In this document: positions 45,575 through 57,324 of the stretch, piece after piece
Layout of the letters: each line of letters begins with the position of its first letter
Numbering within the stretch: the first letter of the stretch is position 1
Assembly: GCA_004352715.1 (NCBI GenBank)
Contig: SCFE01000018.1
Coordinates: forward strand, 959,818-1,023,817
Origin: Hofstenia miamia
Taxonomy: Eukaryota; Xenacoelomorpha; Acoela
Length of the DNA: 64,000 bases
Direction of reading: 5' to 3'
Program-made: the position numbers and the translations under genes
Notes under the pieces: model-generated
The model's database searches: none
The model's input: the letters and a program-made list of their open reading frames with translations, nothing else
Told to the model about the DNA's origin: nothing

Positions 45575-46860
45575 ATGGAATCTCATATAACTCACTCCAA
45601 AACTCATAAAGCCCTCACTGTTGAAGACCTTCAACAAACTTCCCGTGATGAACTTCTACAAATGGTCGTAAGTTCCAAAACAACTTAATCGAAACCCAAA
45701 ACCAAAAAGAAAACCTAGAACAACAATTACTTGAAGCTTACAGTACAGAACAAAATTTAGTTGAAAGATTGAGCAATCTTCAAGAACAATTAGAAGAATT
45801 TAAAAAGCGAATACTTGCTCTCAATCAAAAACAATCAGCACAACCAGTTTTTCAAGAAAACCAATCCACTCCCATTGATGTAACTCCTCAAATTGATGCA
45901 ATTTGCAAAGAAATTTTTGATCAATTCGAGAAACTCGAAAAGAAAGTGTCAGATGACTTAAAAAATTTTTTTCAAGAGGTCCAAACAAACAAAATTCCCA
46001 TTGATGTGTTTCAGCCTTGCTACAAAGATTCTCCACTACCCAAATTTCCAACAAACGCAATGCCACTTAACATAGTTCAATCTCTGAAATTTAACGGAAA
46101 AATCGACGCTTCATCCCCCACTTTTGATGAATGGTTTGCATAATTTGAACTATATATGAAACAAATGAAATTGGATCAAACTACTGCAGCTTCTCAATTA
46201 GCTTTTTACTTAAAAGATAAAGCTACTACCTATTACCCTAGTTTTGATGAAGAAACCAAAAATGATTACCCAACATTAATTGGAAAACTGAAATATCACT
46301 TTAATTCTGGATCTATTAAAAAACAATATCAAATGTTATTGTTCGAACAACAGTATAAACAAAACGATGATATCACTGCACATATAATGCAAATTCAATG
46401 TTCACTACAATTGTCAAGCAAAGATAACAAATACAAATCCAAAGACTTGTACACATTTGTTATGCATAGCTTACCTCTCAGCATTCGACGACACTTAGAA
46501 GCGAAATGTGACATTGATGACGACATTGAAACAATTATAACTAAAGCCATTAATATACAATTAGCTTTGGAAAATAATTTGAAAATTAAAAGAAAGCATT
46601 ATCTATGATGCCTAAAACAAATTATTCTATTCCAGTTCCAAAACAATCACTAAAGGAACCAACATCTGATTCTAATAAAAAAAACTGATCAATTCCAAAT
46701 CAACAGATGTTAATAGTGACAAAATACGTTGTTTCCACTGCAGATGCAAAGGACATTTACATTCCCAATGTACACTAAAAATTAACATTATTGAAGATAA
46801 TGAAGGTTTTTATACCAACACTGAAGATGATACTGAAAGCATTACCACTGATACTGATTC
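45575..46860 (+). pseudogene. gag of the Ty3/gypsy element
   Basis: The likely start is the ATG at 45575 (MESHITHSKTHKALTVEDLQ). A frame change near 45680 leads to a long Gln/Glu-rich coiled coil (NLEQQLLEAYSTEQNL, LQEQLEEFKKRI). An FDEW motif at 46120 is followed by a TAA, then the capsid-like core (MKQMKLDQTTAASQLAFYLK, then HFNSGSIKKQYQMLLF) to 46608. The nucleocapsid zinc knuckle CFHCRCKGHLHSQC (C-x2-C-x4-H-x4-C) lies at about 46731-46772, with an acidic tail after it. Gag would assemble particles and bind element RNA. At least two frame changes and two stops are present. Confidence 0.82.
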
Positions 46861-46865
46861 TTTAA

Positions 46866-47231
46866 ATGAGTAAGAGCGCCAACTCCAGACTGAGCAGGAG
46901 AGATACTTATCCAACTAATTTGACAGATAAGAAATCTATTCCAGTTACTGTGAACAGTATAATTATTGAAGCAATAATTGATACAAGAGCTGCACATTCT
47001 GTCATAGCTGATACCTGCGCAAACTCTATTGGTATAACTCATAAAGATTTAACAAAAGAGAATTACAGATTAATTTCTGCCAGTGGTGATTACTTAAATA
47101 CTAAAGGTTACATTAAAAACAGCAAAATTTCTATAAAATGTAAAATCTTCGAACAAGATTTAATTGTGATTGATACTATGAACTTCCAAATTTATTCATT
47201 AAAGACCCTGATTCTGTTCAATTTCCATTAG
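46866..47231 (+). pseudogene. Aspartic protease of the Ty3/gypsy element
   Basis: A 121-codon frame with IIEAIIDTRAAHSVIADTCA. The catalytic D-(S/T)-G-A motif reads DTRA, with the glycine next to the catalytic Thr changed to Arg, which should abolish activity. The second conserved block (a hydrophobic-hydrophobic-G motif near the C-terminus) is not clear. The position between the zinc knuckle and RT fits. Confidence 0.72.
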
Positions 47232-47639
47232 AAGATATTCTAAAAATCTAACCTTACCATTGGAAAATGACAAAAGCAAAAACGTATAGTTCCATAAACG
47301 GTGATTACATGATTTTTCATTATACTGGATACAATGTGAAACAATTAACTACTTTATCTATGATCTCATACGTTAATAAAGGATGTCTAATTACAGCTCT
47401 ATTAAATAAAACTGACTCAGAGGTATAACACTAAGACCTCAACAGTTAAAAATATTTGCTTTTCCAGTATATACCCACCTCAAGAAAATCGCAACTGTTT
47501 ATTAATAAACAATACAAATACAAAATCACAAGAAGATATTACAATACCAAAAGTTAATTCTGATTCACATCCACATTTAACTTCTAATCAAATCAAAGAC
47601 TTAAACAATTTGCTTACAAAATACCATGAAGCTTTCAAC

Positions 47640-48473
47640 TTCAGTACTATTAGCGTTGGTCAAGCTATCAGTGAATTTCATCACATAAAATGACTTCTAA
47701 TAAACCAATTTGCCAACAAGTTCATTGCATTCCAGAACATCATAAGAAAGAATATCTAAAGACAATTATGGAATTATTAAATAACGGCATTATACATAAA
47801 AGTAATAGTCCCTAAGCGTCACCTACAGTTTTCATAACACAAGGAAATAAAACACAATTATGTATTGATTTCGGAAAACTCAATGACATTACTGTCAAAG
47901 ATGCTTATCCTTTACCACGTATAGATGATATTCTTTACAATGCCAGTAAATTTAAAATATTCTCAAGTCTCTATTTATGCAAAGCCTATTGGCAAGTTCC
48001 TATGCATCCCAACGATATTGAAAAAACAGCTTTCATTACGCCCTATGGTTTACTTGAATGGCTCTTACATGGCATTAGGTTTATCAAATGCACCAGCCAT
48101 GTTTCAATGTTATGTTATGAAAGTCCTAATGAATGGTAACAATAAATTAGATGACAGTACTGCTGCTTACATCAACGACATTTTAATATCCTCAATGTCA
48201 TTCCCAGAACATCTAGAAAAACTAGAACAAGTTCTTAAAATCTTAAATAAAAGCGGTCTAAAAATTAATGGCAGCAAATGCAATTTAGCTAAACACTCCA
48301 CAGTATTTCTTGGCAGAAAAATTGAACACAAAACGATAACTTTAAAAGATGATACTACTTCTTTAATAGAATCTATACAGTGTCCTAAAAATCGCAAAGA
48401 TGTTCAATGTATACTTGGATTTTTTAATTACTATCAGAGTTTTATTCCTGATTTTGCTAAAAAGACCATTAAC
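47640..48473 (+). pseudogene. Reverse transcriptase of the Ty3/gypsy element
   Basis: Motifs in order: HHKKEYLKTIMELLNNGII (linker), SNSP, stop, SPTVFITQGNKTQLCID, FGKLNDITVKDAYPLPRIDD (fingers), IFSSLYLCKAYWQVPMHPND (motif A region, with the expected SLDL aspartate changed to Tyr), TAFITPYGLLEW, then after a frameshift MALGLSNAPAMFQ (motif B) and AAYINDILISS (the YIDD box as YIND). The thumb GLKINGSKCNLAK and the connection LGFFNYYQSFIPDFAKK follow, up to 48473, where unrelated DNA begins. Two catalytic aspartates are substituted, so the enzyme is dead as well as frameshifted. Confidence 0.88.
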
Positions 48474-49008
48474 CCATTTTGTACTTGTGGTGAGTATACT
48501 CATCTGCAAAAATATTGCACACTGCACCAACCATGAATGATTTTATTAACAAATAGATGTATTATCAAATAGTATTAGTCTATGAGTTACAGCCCGCAAT
48601 TTGCATCTGAGCATATGTAATTCCCTCCTTTTTGATTTAGTTATTTCGTACAGGATTATCATATTCAAGTATGCTGCGCAAAAGGTAAGTCTATATTATA
48701 GGTTACAGAGGCTTTTACAATTTGTGCTCATTGTTGCTAAACTTCAACATGATGTGTGATTACAAGTATGATGTATATACCAATTTTGAATTAGTGATAC
48801 TGTAAAGAAAACAATTTTCATATGGGTGAGTATACTCACCGCTAGTACGCTAGGCTATAAAACTATATTTTATGTATTGCATTTTTCAATCACATTTCTA
48901 AATAGTATTTCATTAACAGAGTTGAATAAGAATCAAAGCAATATATTTGCTAAATGAATACAATTAAACTACAAGCTAAATAGATAATATATAATAATAA
49001 TAATAACT

Positions 49009-49039
<31 letters not shown>

Positions 49040-49153
49040 GTTTTGTTGTTGAAAATATAAACAATGCACTATTTTTGCAAGAAATAAGTATTATTATTAT
49101 GCTTGATGAAAAATATTAGTCAAAATGAAGTCTTTTCCTTTATTGTCACCTAT
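48474..49153 (+). repeat. 681-bp repeat copy 1 interrupting the pol gene
   Basis: The block starts CCATTTTGTACTTGTGGTGA at the point where the RT/RNase H frame breaks (after KKTINP). It contains the palindrome GGTGAGTATACTCACC (48825-48840), an (AATA)n/(TG)n microsatellite near 48990-49035, and no gene. It is followed by a single undetermined base and an almost identical second copy. Confidence 0.85.
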
Positions 49154-49154
49154 N

Positions 49155-49834
49155 CCATTTTGTACTTGCAGTGAGTATACTCATCTGCAAAAATATTGCA
49201 CACTGCACCAACCACGAATGATTTTATTTACAAATAGATGTATTATCAAATAGTATTAGTCTATGAGTTACAGCCCGCAATTTGCATCTGAGCATATGTA
49301 ATTCCCTCCTTTTTGATTTAGTTATTTCGTACAGGATTATCATATTCAAGTATGCTGCGCAAAAGGTAAGTCTATATTATAGGTTACAGAGGCTTTTACA
49401 ATTTGTGCTCATTGTTGCTAAACTTCAACATGATGTGTGATTACAAGTATGATGTATATACCAATTTTGAATTAGTGATACCGTAAAGAAAACAATTTTC
49501 ATATGGGTGAGTATACTCACCGCTAGTATGCTAGGCTATAAAACTATATTTTATGTATTGCATTTTTCAATCACATTTCTAAGTAGTATTTCATTAACAG
49601 AGTTGAATAAGAGTCAAAGCAATATATTTGCTAAATGAATACAATTAAACTACAAGCTAAATAGATAATATATAATAATAATAATAACTTTTGTGTGTGT
49701 GTGTGTGTGTCTATGTATGTGTTTTGTTGTTGAAAATATAAAAAATGCACTATTTTTGCAAGAAATAAATATTATTATTATGCTTGATGAAAAATATTAG
49801 TCAAAATGAAGTCTTTTCCTTTATTGTCACCTAT
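49155..49834 (+). repeat. 681-bp repeat copy 2
   Basis: Near-identical to 48474-49153 with scattered differences (for example TGTGGTGAGT against TGCAGTGAGT, and different TG-repeat lengths). The junction is one undetermined base at 49154, so this may be two alleles joined by the assembler rather than a true tandem duplication. Confidence 0.85.
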
Positions 49835-51223
49835 AAATTAATTTTTTCTTCAGTTCACAAAACACTCATATTGCAATTTATAATTGTGTAATTATGTGTT
49901 GTATTTATTGAAGCTGCAACAAAAATACAACTAGGGCCTCAATTTTATGTTTCAAATTTTGATATTGATTTAAAAATAGGCTCAACTGGAACAATTCGCA
50001 GTGACAGGGTTCCCAATAGTTGTCAACTTCCAACAAAACGTGATGTCGATAAAAAAACCTCGTGGTTTTTACGCACATAATGTTTGCAGTGATGGTAACT
50101 TGCTTGTATTTTGATGGAAAGATAATGGCACTGTCTCTATGATGACAAATTCGCAAAAGATGTTCCCAATCTCTTCCTGTAAACAATATTCTCACAAAGA
50201 AAGTCGAACAGTAACTATTGCACNNNNNNNNNNNNNNNNNNNNNNNNNNNNNNNNNNNNNNNNNNNNNNNNNNNNNNNNNNNNNNNNNNNNNNNNNNNNN
50301 NNNNNNNNNNNNNNNNNNNNNNNNNNNNNNNNNNNNNNNNNNNNNNNNNNNNNNNNNNNNNNNNNNNNNNNNNNNNNNNNNNNNNNNNNNNNNNNNNNNN
50401 NNNNNNNNNNNNNNNNNNNNNNNNNNNNNNNNNNNNNNNNNNNNNNNNNNNNNNNNNNNNNNNNNNNNNNNNNNNNNNNNNNNNNNNNNNNNNNNNNNNN
50501 NNNNNNNNNNNNNNNNNNNNNNNNNNNNNNNNNNNNNNNNNNNNNNNNNNNNNNNNNNNNNNNNNNNNNNNNNNNNNNNNNNNNNNNNNNNNNNNNNNNN
50601 NNNNNNNNNNNNNNNNNNNNNNNNNNNNNNNNNNNNNNNNNNNNNNNNNNNNNNNNNNNNNNNNNNNNNNNNNNNNNNNNNNNNNNNNNNNNNNNNNNNN
50701 NNNNNNNNNNNNNNNNNNNNNNNNNNNNNNNNNNNNNNNNNNNNNNNNNNNNNNNNNNNNNNNNNNNNNNNNNNNNNNNNNNNNNNNNNNNNNNNNNNNN
50801 NNNNNNNNNNNNNNNNNNNNNNNNNNNNNNNNNNNNNNNNNNNNNNNNNNNNNNNNNNNNNNNNNNNNNNNNNNNNNNNNNNNNNNNNNNNNNNNNNNNN
50901 NNNNNNNNNNNNNNNNNNNNNNNNNNNNNNNNNNNNNNNNNNNNNNNNNNNNNNNNNNNNNNNNNNNNNNNNNNNNNNNNNNNNNNNNNNNNNNNNNNNN
51001 NNNNNNNNNNNNNNNNNNNNNNNNNNNNNNNNNNNNNNNNNNNNNNNNNNNNNNNNNNNNNNNNNNNNNNNNNNNNNNNNNNNNNNNNNNNNNNNNNNNN
51101 NNNNNNNNNNNNNNNNNNNNNNNNNNNNNNNNNNNNNNNNNNNNNNNNNNNNNNNNNNNNNNNNNNNNNNNNNNNNNNNNNNNNNNNNNNNNNNNNNNNN
51201 NNNNNNNNNNNNNNNNNNNNNNN
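49835..51223. other. Unidentified DNA followed by a 1000-bp gap inside pol
   Basis: 49835-50223 has no recognised motif; a minus-strand frame is open for about 105 codons but looks incidental. Undetermined bases 50224-51223 follow. The unit 48474-50223 is probably an insertion of unknown type in the gypsy element, with its right end lost in the gap. Confidence 0.45.
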
Positions 51224-52043
51224 AATAGCAGTTACCAACAACATAAAAAATGCAAAAATAAAAAACTCCGTCCAAAATGGGTTAATATTTCAAATTTATT
51301 AAAATGATTTTAAATGGCAATGGAAACACCAAGAAGAATTTGATTTACTTAAAAAAGAATTGAAAAAACCACCATCATTGAATTGTCCTGATTACTCCAA
51401 AGAATTCATTGTAGATTGCAATGCTAGTACATAGCTATTGGAGCTTGTCTTAGTCAAAATATTAACGGTAAAGAATTACCTATTCAATTTTTCAGCAGAA
51501 AATTATAAAATTCCGAATTAAATTATGGTAGCACAAAGTTAGAAATGTTAGCATTAGTTGAATCATTAAANCAATCAAACAGTGAGTCACTAAAAACACT
51601 CATCAATATCTGTGAATCAGCTAAGTGTTACGAGAACTTCAGGGTGTCCCAATGAGACGGGGTCTCCCTTTCTATCACTACTAACATTGTTTAGTCAAAT
51701 AGCAGTTACCAACAACATAAAAAATGCAAAAATAAAAAACTCCGTCCAAAATGGGTTAATATTTCAAATTTATTAAAATGATTTTAAATGGCAATGGAAA
51801 CACCAAGAAGAATTTGATTTACTTAAAAAAGAATTGAAAAAACCACCATCATTGAATTGTCCTGATTACTCCAAAGAATTCATTGTAGATTGCAATGCTA
51901 GTACATAGCTATTGGAGCTTGTCTTAGTCAAAATATTAACGGTAAAGAATTACCTATTCAATTTTTCAGCAGAAAATTATAAAATTCCGAATTAAATTAT
52001 GGTAGCACAAAGTTAGAAATGTTAGCATTAGTTGAATCATTAA
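51224..52043 (+). repeat. 347-bp duplicated pol segment beside the gap (likely assembly duplication)
   Basis: 51224-51570 and 51698-52044 are practically identical (AATAGCAGTTACCAACAACA ... TTGAATCATTAAA). The first copy starts at the gap edge and ends at a single undetermined base at 51571. A 126-bp piece (51572-51697) lies between. Both copies carry the start of RNase H, so only one is expected in the real element. Confidence 0.85.
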
Positions 52044-52250
52044 AGAAATTTCAATATTTCTTAATTGGTGAGAAAAACTTTACTGTGCACACAGATAATA
52101 GTGGATTATCATGGTAAAGAAATTCTCCAGAGATAAATTGAATATTGTTGCATGTTGGATAGAACAACTAAATGACTTTAATTTCACTATTCAACATTGC
52201 AAAGGAACTTTACATGCTAATGCAGAGTTATTAACGGCTCTACCACAGTA
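51724..52250 (+). pseudogene. RNase H domain of the Ty3/gypsy element
   Basis: The second copy encodes WQWKHQEEFDLLKKELKKPP, then CPDYSKEFIVDCNAST (first catalytic aspartate region), a TAG, and in a second frame KLEMLALVESLKKFQYFLIG and FTVHTDNSGLSW (TDH/TDN motif of gypsy RNase H). After a stop the frame resumes at 52111 with KKFSRDKLNIVACWIEQLND, then FTIQHCKGTLHANAELLTAL. The last matches the usual HxxGxxNxxADxLSR end, with two changes. It would degrade RNA in the RNA-DNA hybrid. Confidence 0.82.
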
Positions 52251-53791
52251 CCAAACGGATTTACAAAAAAATCCTGGTGATAAAGTTGAATTTTCTTTCA
52301 TTCTGAAAAATGAATATGAAAATTTACCTGATATTAATGTTGACAGACAAGGAAAACCTACTTTAAGCATTACCATTAAAGAAGAAATTTCAGCAGAGGA
52401 AATTGCAGTAAAACAATTAGTTGATCCACTTTTGAAACAAATTATTAACAAAGTTACTATGCATGACACCATTTTAGATCCTATCACTTCTTGCTATTAT
52501 AATAAGTACAAATGGCAACTCACATTTCAAGGTTTACTGTTCACTAAATCTAGAAACAATGACATTGCTATTCCCAAATATTATAAACGTGATCTAATAT
52601 GGAAAATACATGAAAACGGTCATTTGGGCATTTTGCAAACTGAAAAAACTGTAAATACACGTTTTATAGTAACTAATTTGCGAAAAGTGGTATATGATGT
52701 CATGGATAAATGTAAAATCTGCTTACTAACTAATAAAGATCACTTTCCAGAACAATGAACAGAACTTCAAAAATTATTGCTGAAAAACCTAATGAAATCA
52801 TTCACATTGACATTGAACAATTATCAAAGGATGACGAAAATTTTCAATATGTTGTAGTTATGGTTGACAATTTCACTAAATATTGTAAAATTATACCCAC
52901 TGATTTAATTACAGCTAAGAAAATTGCTGATATCATTGTTCACGAATGGATACTAACCATTGGACCAATGTCACAAATAGTAACAGATCAAGGTGTTCAG
53001 TTTGAAAGTTCTTTGTTTTCTGAATTAATGTTGCAACTTGAAATTCTACATGAACACAACAGTTTACCATCCCCAAGCCAATGGTATGGCTGAAAGAACT
53101 AACTGTACTTTACTAAAATTGATTAGAGCATTAACTTCACGTATAGGAGGTAAACATTAGCGTAAAATTATTACAAAAGTAGAATTTCATTACAACACGT
53201 CTGTTCATACCACTACTGGCATTTCACCCTATAAAACTATGATTGGTCATGAAGCTGTTGCCCTCTATCAATTCTTTTTAAAAATCATTCAACAAATTCC
53301 ACCAATAAATATGTTCAAGATCTCATAGACATTTTAACATCTACACATGAAACTATGATTCATAATACCAAAAAGAGTGCCATTCGTCAAAACAAAACTT
53401 TAAAAAGTTTGTTTTTATACCTGGAATAACCACAGACAAACATCAAGTCCAAAAATTGGCACATAAATGGCAAGGTCCTTTTGAAATTGTCAAAATATTA
53501 CCTGATAATAATTATAAACTAAATTCCAGTAGAATAGTTCATTTTTAAAATCTTAAATGCACTATTAAAGACATTGAAAATGTCAAATTAGACAATTTTA
53601 ATGAATTAAAATGCATAGACAATGGTGTAGATAACTTTTATGATGTATCTGATATTGAAAGTGTACAAGAGGAATCTTTTGATGAACCAGTACAATATGA
53701 TGTAAATGTACCATCTAGAGTTTTACCAAAATGTACAACCAGAAGTCCTAATCCTAATTATATTTCCCAAGATTGGGAACTAGACATTTAA
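52251..53791 (+). pseudogene. Integrase of the Ty3/gypsy element
   Basis: The H2C2 zinc-binding domain is at about 52600-52730 (KIHENGHLGILQTEKTV, then DKCKICLLTNK). The frame stops at TGA 52756-52758 and continues in a second frame with the catalytic core: EIIHIDIEQLS, VVVMVDNFTKYCKIIPT and IVTDQGVQFESSLFSEL, giving the first two aspartates. After another shift the third acidic residue is seen in ANGMAERTN (about 53085-53100). The C-terminal part includes a beta-rich segment (KWQGPFEIVKIL near 53468) and an acidic tail ending QDWELDI at TAA 53789-53791. All three D-D-E residues are retained, but at least three frame changes and stops are present. Confidence 0.85.
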
Positions 53792-53813
53792 CTTTTGTTT
53801 AGGTATGAAATGA

Positions 53814-54445
53814 CAATGTACACCACCAAAGGCAAGTGAGACTTCCTCGTCTCTATCTAGGCACCACGTCAAACAGAAAATCATACCAGTCCCATACATC
53901 TTTGGATGCAGGGTCTGGGAGCACTGAATCAGACGCTTCTCAGTCTAAACAGAGGCTTCAAGTGGTTTCTGTTTCCACTGAGACTGCACCATGAGCTTCA
54001 AATGGTTCATGAAGCAGAAGGGACGAGTATTCAGTCAACCTTGTTTGCACCTGTTCACAATCAGCTTCAAATGATTGATGATGTTTGGGGAGAGGGTTTC
54101 CTTGCACCAGAAACTGCAAGGGTGGGCGTTAAACGTAAAATTTTGGATTCCTCATCACTTACAGATGTTTCAGATTCTTATATTAATCGACCTCGCCCAG
54201 ACTTGGACTCGTCTGCATCCTCCACAAACTCTAAAACTCTTAAAAACATTCGCAGATTGGGAAAATTCACTACTCTAGAAGGCAAACTGCTACATCCCTA
54301 CTTCAAACCTACAAAGAAGGCTCTTTATATAGTTGATCAAAATACTCCTGCTGAAACTAAGGAACACATACAAACTCTTTTATGTCATCAAACTTCTGTT
54401 CCCTCTGCAAGTGTATTACCTTTCACTATAGACTCTTATAAATGA
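53814..54445 (+). pseudogene. Extra ORF 3 of the Ty3/gypsy element, hydrophilic protein of unknown function
   Basis: Downstream of integrase, two frames together give about 200 codons. The first (about 53838-53989) reads GTTSNRKSYQSHTS and GSGSTESDASQSKQRLQ, ending at TGA. The second (open over 53906-54445) includes FAPVHNQLQMIDDVWGEGFL, a basic KRKILDSSSLTDVSDSY, the Ser-rich DLDSSASSTNSKTLK and YFKPTKKALYIVDQ. It is rich in Ser, Asp and Lys, probably disordered, with no hydrophobic segment. Low-complexity acidic/Ser composition followed by a large ORF recalls small accessory or phosphoprotein-like genes, but that is only an analogy. It ends 36 bp before the next ATG. No known family recognised. 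Confidence 0.5.
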
Positions 54446-54481
54446 GATCATTGTAATACTTTACTATTTTACGAGTACACA

Positions 54482-57307
54482 ATGGCAAAAACATTTGAAA
54501 GATGTTATTTAAACGCAAAAATCCATCCTTCCTTTGATGAAAACTTCAACATTAAAAATTTACGACAACTGCTGGTAAATTTAGCTAAACTTCAAATTAT
54601 TGAATCATTAAATATTGATTACAATTCTCTGCAAATTGTTTACTTTATCTGTGTAAAAGACATTGCTTTACCCAATCTCCACAAACATTTGGAAAAAGTC
54701 AGCACACTTGCCACAAAGAATAAAGTAACACTATCTTTTATTTATATTGAATGTGAAATTCTAATTACCCCAGAATTCTTCGAATCTTTAGAATGTATTG
54801 TTGAAAACTTTTTTATATTTCATTTCAATGATTGTTGTTCTCAATAATGCTTACAGTGATGACAGCATATCAAAAATGTGTTACACAGATATTATAATGA
54901 ACAATAAATTGCCAGCTATTCACCCGATCGTAGACACACGACTAGCAATCAATTTCTGTCTTTTTGCACAAGCAGCAGAAATACTTATCAAAACCAATCA
55001 ACTGATAAACCTAGGCAAAGTATCGATTTGACGTACAATGCAATTATCAGATGCCACTATTCAAGAATTAAATATTTACTGAAATGATATTAAAGGAGAA
55101 CAATTGAAAGAAGAAACATGGCCTAACATCGAAATTAAAGTGCCATCTCTATGCTATCACTCCTCTGTAGAATCAGCATTATCAAATATGCAAATATCAT
55201 TCAACTTAAAAGACAAAAGTGATTTCAGTAAAACTTTAGTCTCAGAAGATAAAGTGCCTTCCTTTAATGCCAAAGCAGCCATATGGTTACTATCAATATT
55301 TTTAATGAAGTTTGAAAATCTATCTTTACTGATCGATAAAAAATTACGTCAAAATATGTCTAAAACTACGAATTTTGAAATAGCCATCTTTCCTATTTCT
55401 ATGAAAGCAAAAAATTGGCTATTAAGTGGTATACTGATTGCAACATGTCTTCTAAAAGCTGATGCAAAAATATTTTACAAATACGAAAAATATTTTACCC
55501 GCTTACTTTGTCAATATAACATATATGGCATCATTCCTACAACAATATTATGTTTTAAACTCTGAATCAACTATAATGATATCACACTATTTTCAAATCA
55601 TGTTCACAAGTATATGTGGGGTGCTACTAGTGAAACTCAATACAACACTCTTCCCGGAGATTTACTTCCTCTTTCTACTGATGACATTTTCAATAGAAGA
55701 CAGAAAAACCGAAGTTTATTCATCAACAATATAAAAGAAAACTTGCTGATAATCACAACAATTTATTATACAAATGGCTTCAGAAATACTACGTCCCTTG
55801 CAAATACCAGAAAGACGTCTATTTCAATAAATCGCTCTTACAAAATGTTAATTCAACCAACATTATCATTACCAAAAAAGTACCACTCAGTCCTATTGAA
55901 TTAGAACAAGAAGAAATTCTACTCAAGGAAAGCACAATCACACTATTGTCACGATTACAAAATGAAATTGAAAAAGTCAAACCAGAAAAACTTGGTATCA
56001 AAACTCCCAAACACTTACAAGGATGGATATCAGTAGTAGATGAAAACTTCCTTATTACCAAAATCCCTACTCCACTTCAACAAAAAGACATTGTTGTTCC
56101 TCGACAATATGGTCCCATTAAAGAGTGTGATACAGAAAATCTAAAAACCTATTTTGCTACTGAAATGTTTACACAAACAGAGATAGAAACTCTATTACAA
56201 CCATTACAACTACTAAGTCTTGATGTTGAATGTACACCAGCAAAATTTTTTATACCCAAACCCATTCAACTTCAACTACGAAAAATCAGCCTCAGTAATG
56301 AATTTTGGATGTCCATTGATAAAGCACAACATAACTTCCCTATTATGTATGGAGTTGCTTGGTTGAATACAACAGAAATCTCTGAAAACGTGCTTTTCAA
56401 GAACATATCAACTGAAAACTATATGTGCACTCTGCCTTCAGCATTGAAATTACCCGCAATAATGCCTGCATGGAAAGGTTCAAAAACAATTAGTGATGGT
56501 GTTAAACATCTCAATAATGACAACTACCATAACAATTTAATTACTCTCACCAATTATGTTAAGACGAAGAAATACAAATCTGCAGTAGACAAGATAAAAC
56601 AACAGGGCAAAGACAAGAGACTTTATTTTGATTCATCACATACTCTTATGCAATTATTACATAATGGCAAACCCATTCACAAACAACTCTTGCTAATCAA
56701 AGAAGTGATTTCAAAAATGTCTACTCCAACAATCGCATTATTCTCTGGTAGTATGGATGGTCTTGGGGGAAATCTCACTAAAGAAAAATTAAAATTTTAC
56801 AATGTTGCTTATCAAAAAGAGATAAAAGTAATGTTACATTCGGGAAAAACCAATATTAATGAAATAACTGAAGATGACGTCACAAATAACATCTCACTGT
56901 TCTTCAAGGAAATAAAAGAAACTTGAAACCTCATCACAACCTTCCAAGAGTTATATCCAACTTCAAATATTGATACAACACTAGCCCATAATTCTGATTT
57001 TGATGCTAAACTCACTCTAATGATTGCAATCAAAGGCCTACAACTCTATCGAAAGTTCCCCTCCATCTTCAATGAAAAAATAAACTATTTTCATCAATCT
57101 CACATGATATCACATAGACTTCAACATAACAAAAACATTATGGTCAAAAATTGCTCAACAACTGAACTAGAAACTATGTGTTCATTGCTTCACTCCAACA
57201 TGGTACTTTCTACAACTACATGGAACAATACCAATGATGCTGACATAATATCTAAAACTCATAAAACTTTTGGAAGAAGACGCCAACATGCATATCCTGG
57301 ATCCTAG
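54482..57307 (+). pseudogene. Extra ORF 4 of the Ty3/gypsy element, about 940 codons, unknown function
   Basis: From ATG 54482 (MAKTFERCYLNAKIHPSFDE) to TAG 57305-57307, 18 bp before the 3' LTR, the sequence is coding in character in two frames. Frame switches occur near 54840 and 55715-55765. In-frame stops lie at 55029, about 55078, 55563 and 56924 (the last in a context where Trp, TGG, would fit). The longest open part is 55946-56926 (326 codons). The product is Lys/Asn/Thr/Leu-rich and predominantly helical. It has no signal peptide at the start, only weak hydrophobic stretches (NAKAAIWLLSIFLMKF, KAKNWLLSGILIATCLLKA) and no furin-type or fusion-peptide pattern, so it does not resemble an envelope. 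Its size and position after pol suggest a captured structural or nucleic-acid-binding protein. Not recognised. Confidence 0.55.
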
Positions 57308-57310
57308 TCC

Positions 57311-57324
57311 GAGCTGGGTGGGTG
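57311..57324 (+). promoter_or_regulatory. Probable polypurine-type tract of the LTR element
   Basis: GAGCTGGGTGGGTG lies immediately before the 3' LTR, 4 bp after the stop codon region of the last ORF. A G-rich tract here would prime plus-strand synthesis. Confidence 0.6.

Noticed and set aside
49905-50223. 105-codon minus-strand frame next to the gap
   Set aside because: No recognisable motif. The opening runs into undetermined bases and the composition is Cys/His/Leu-biased without pattern.
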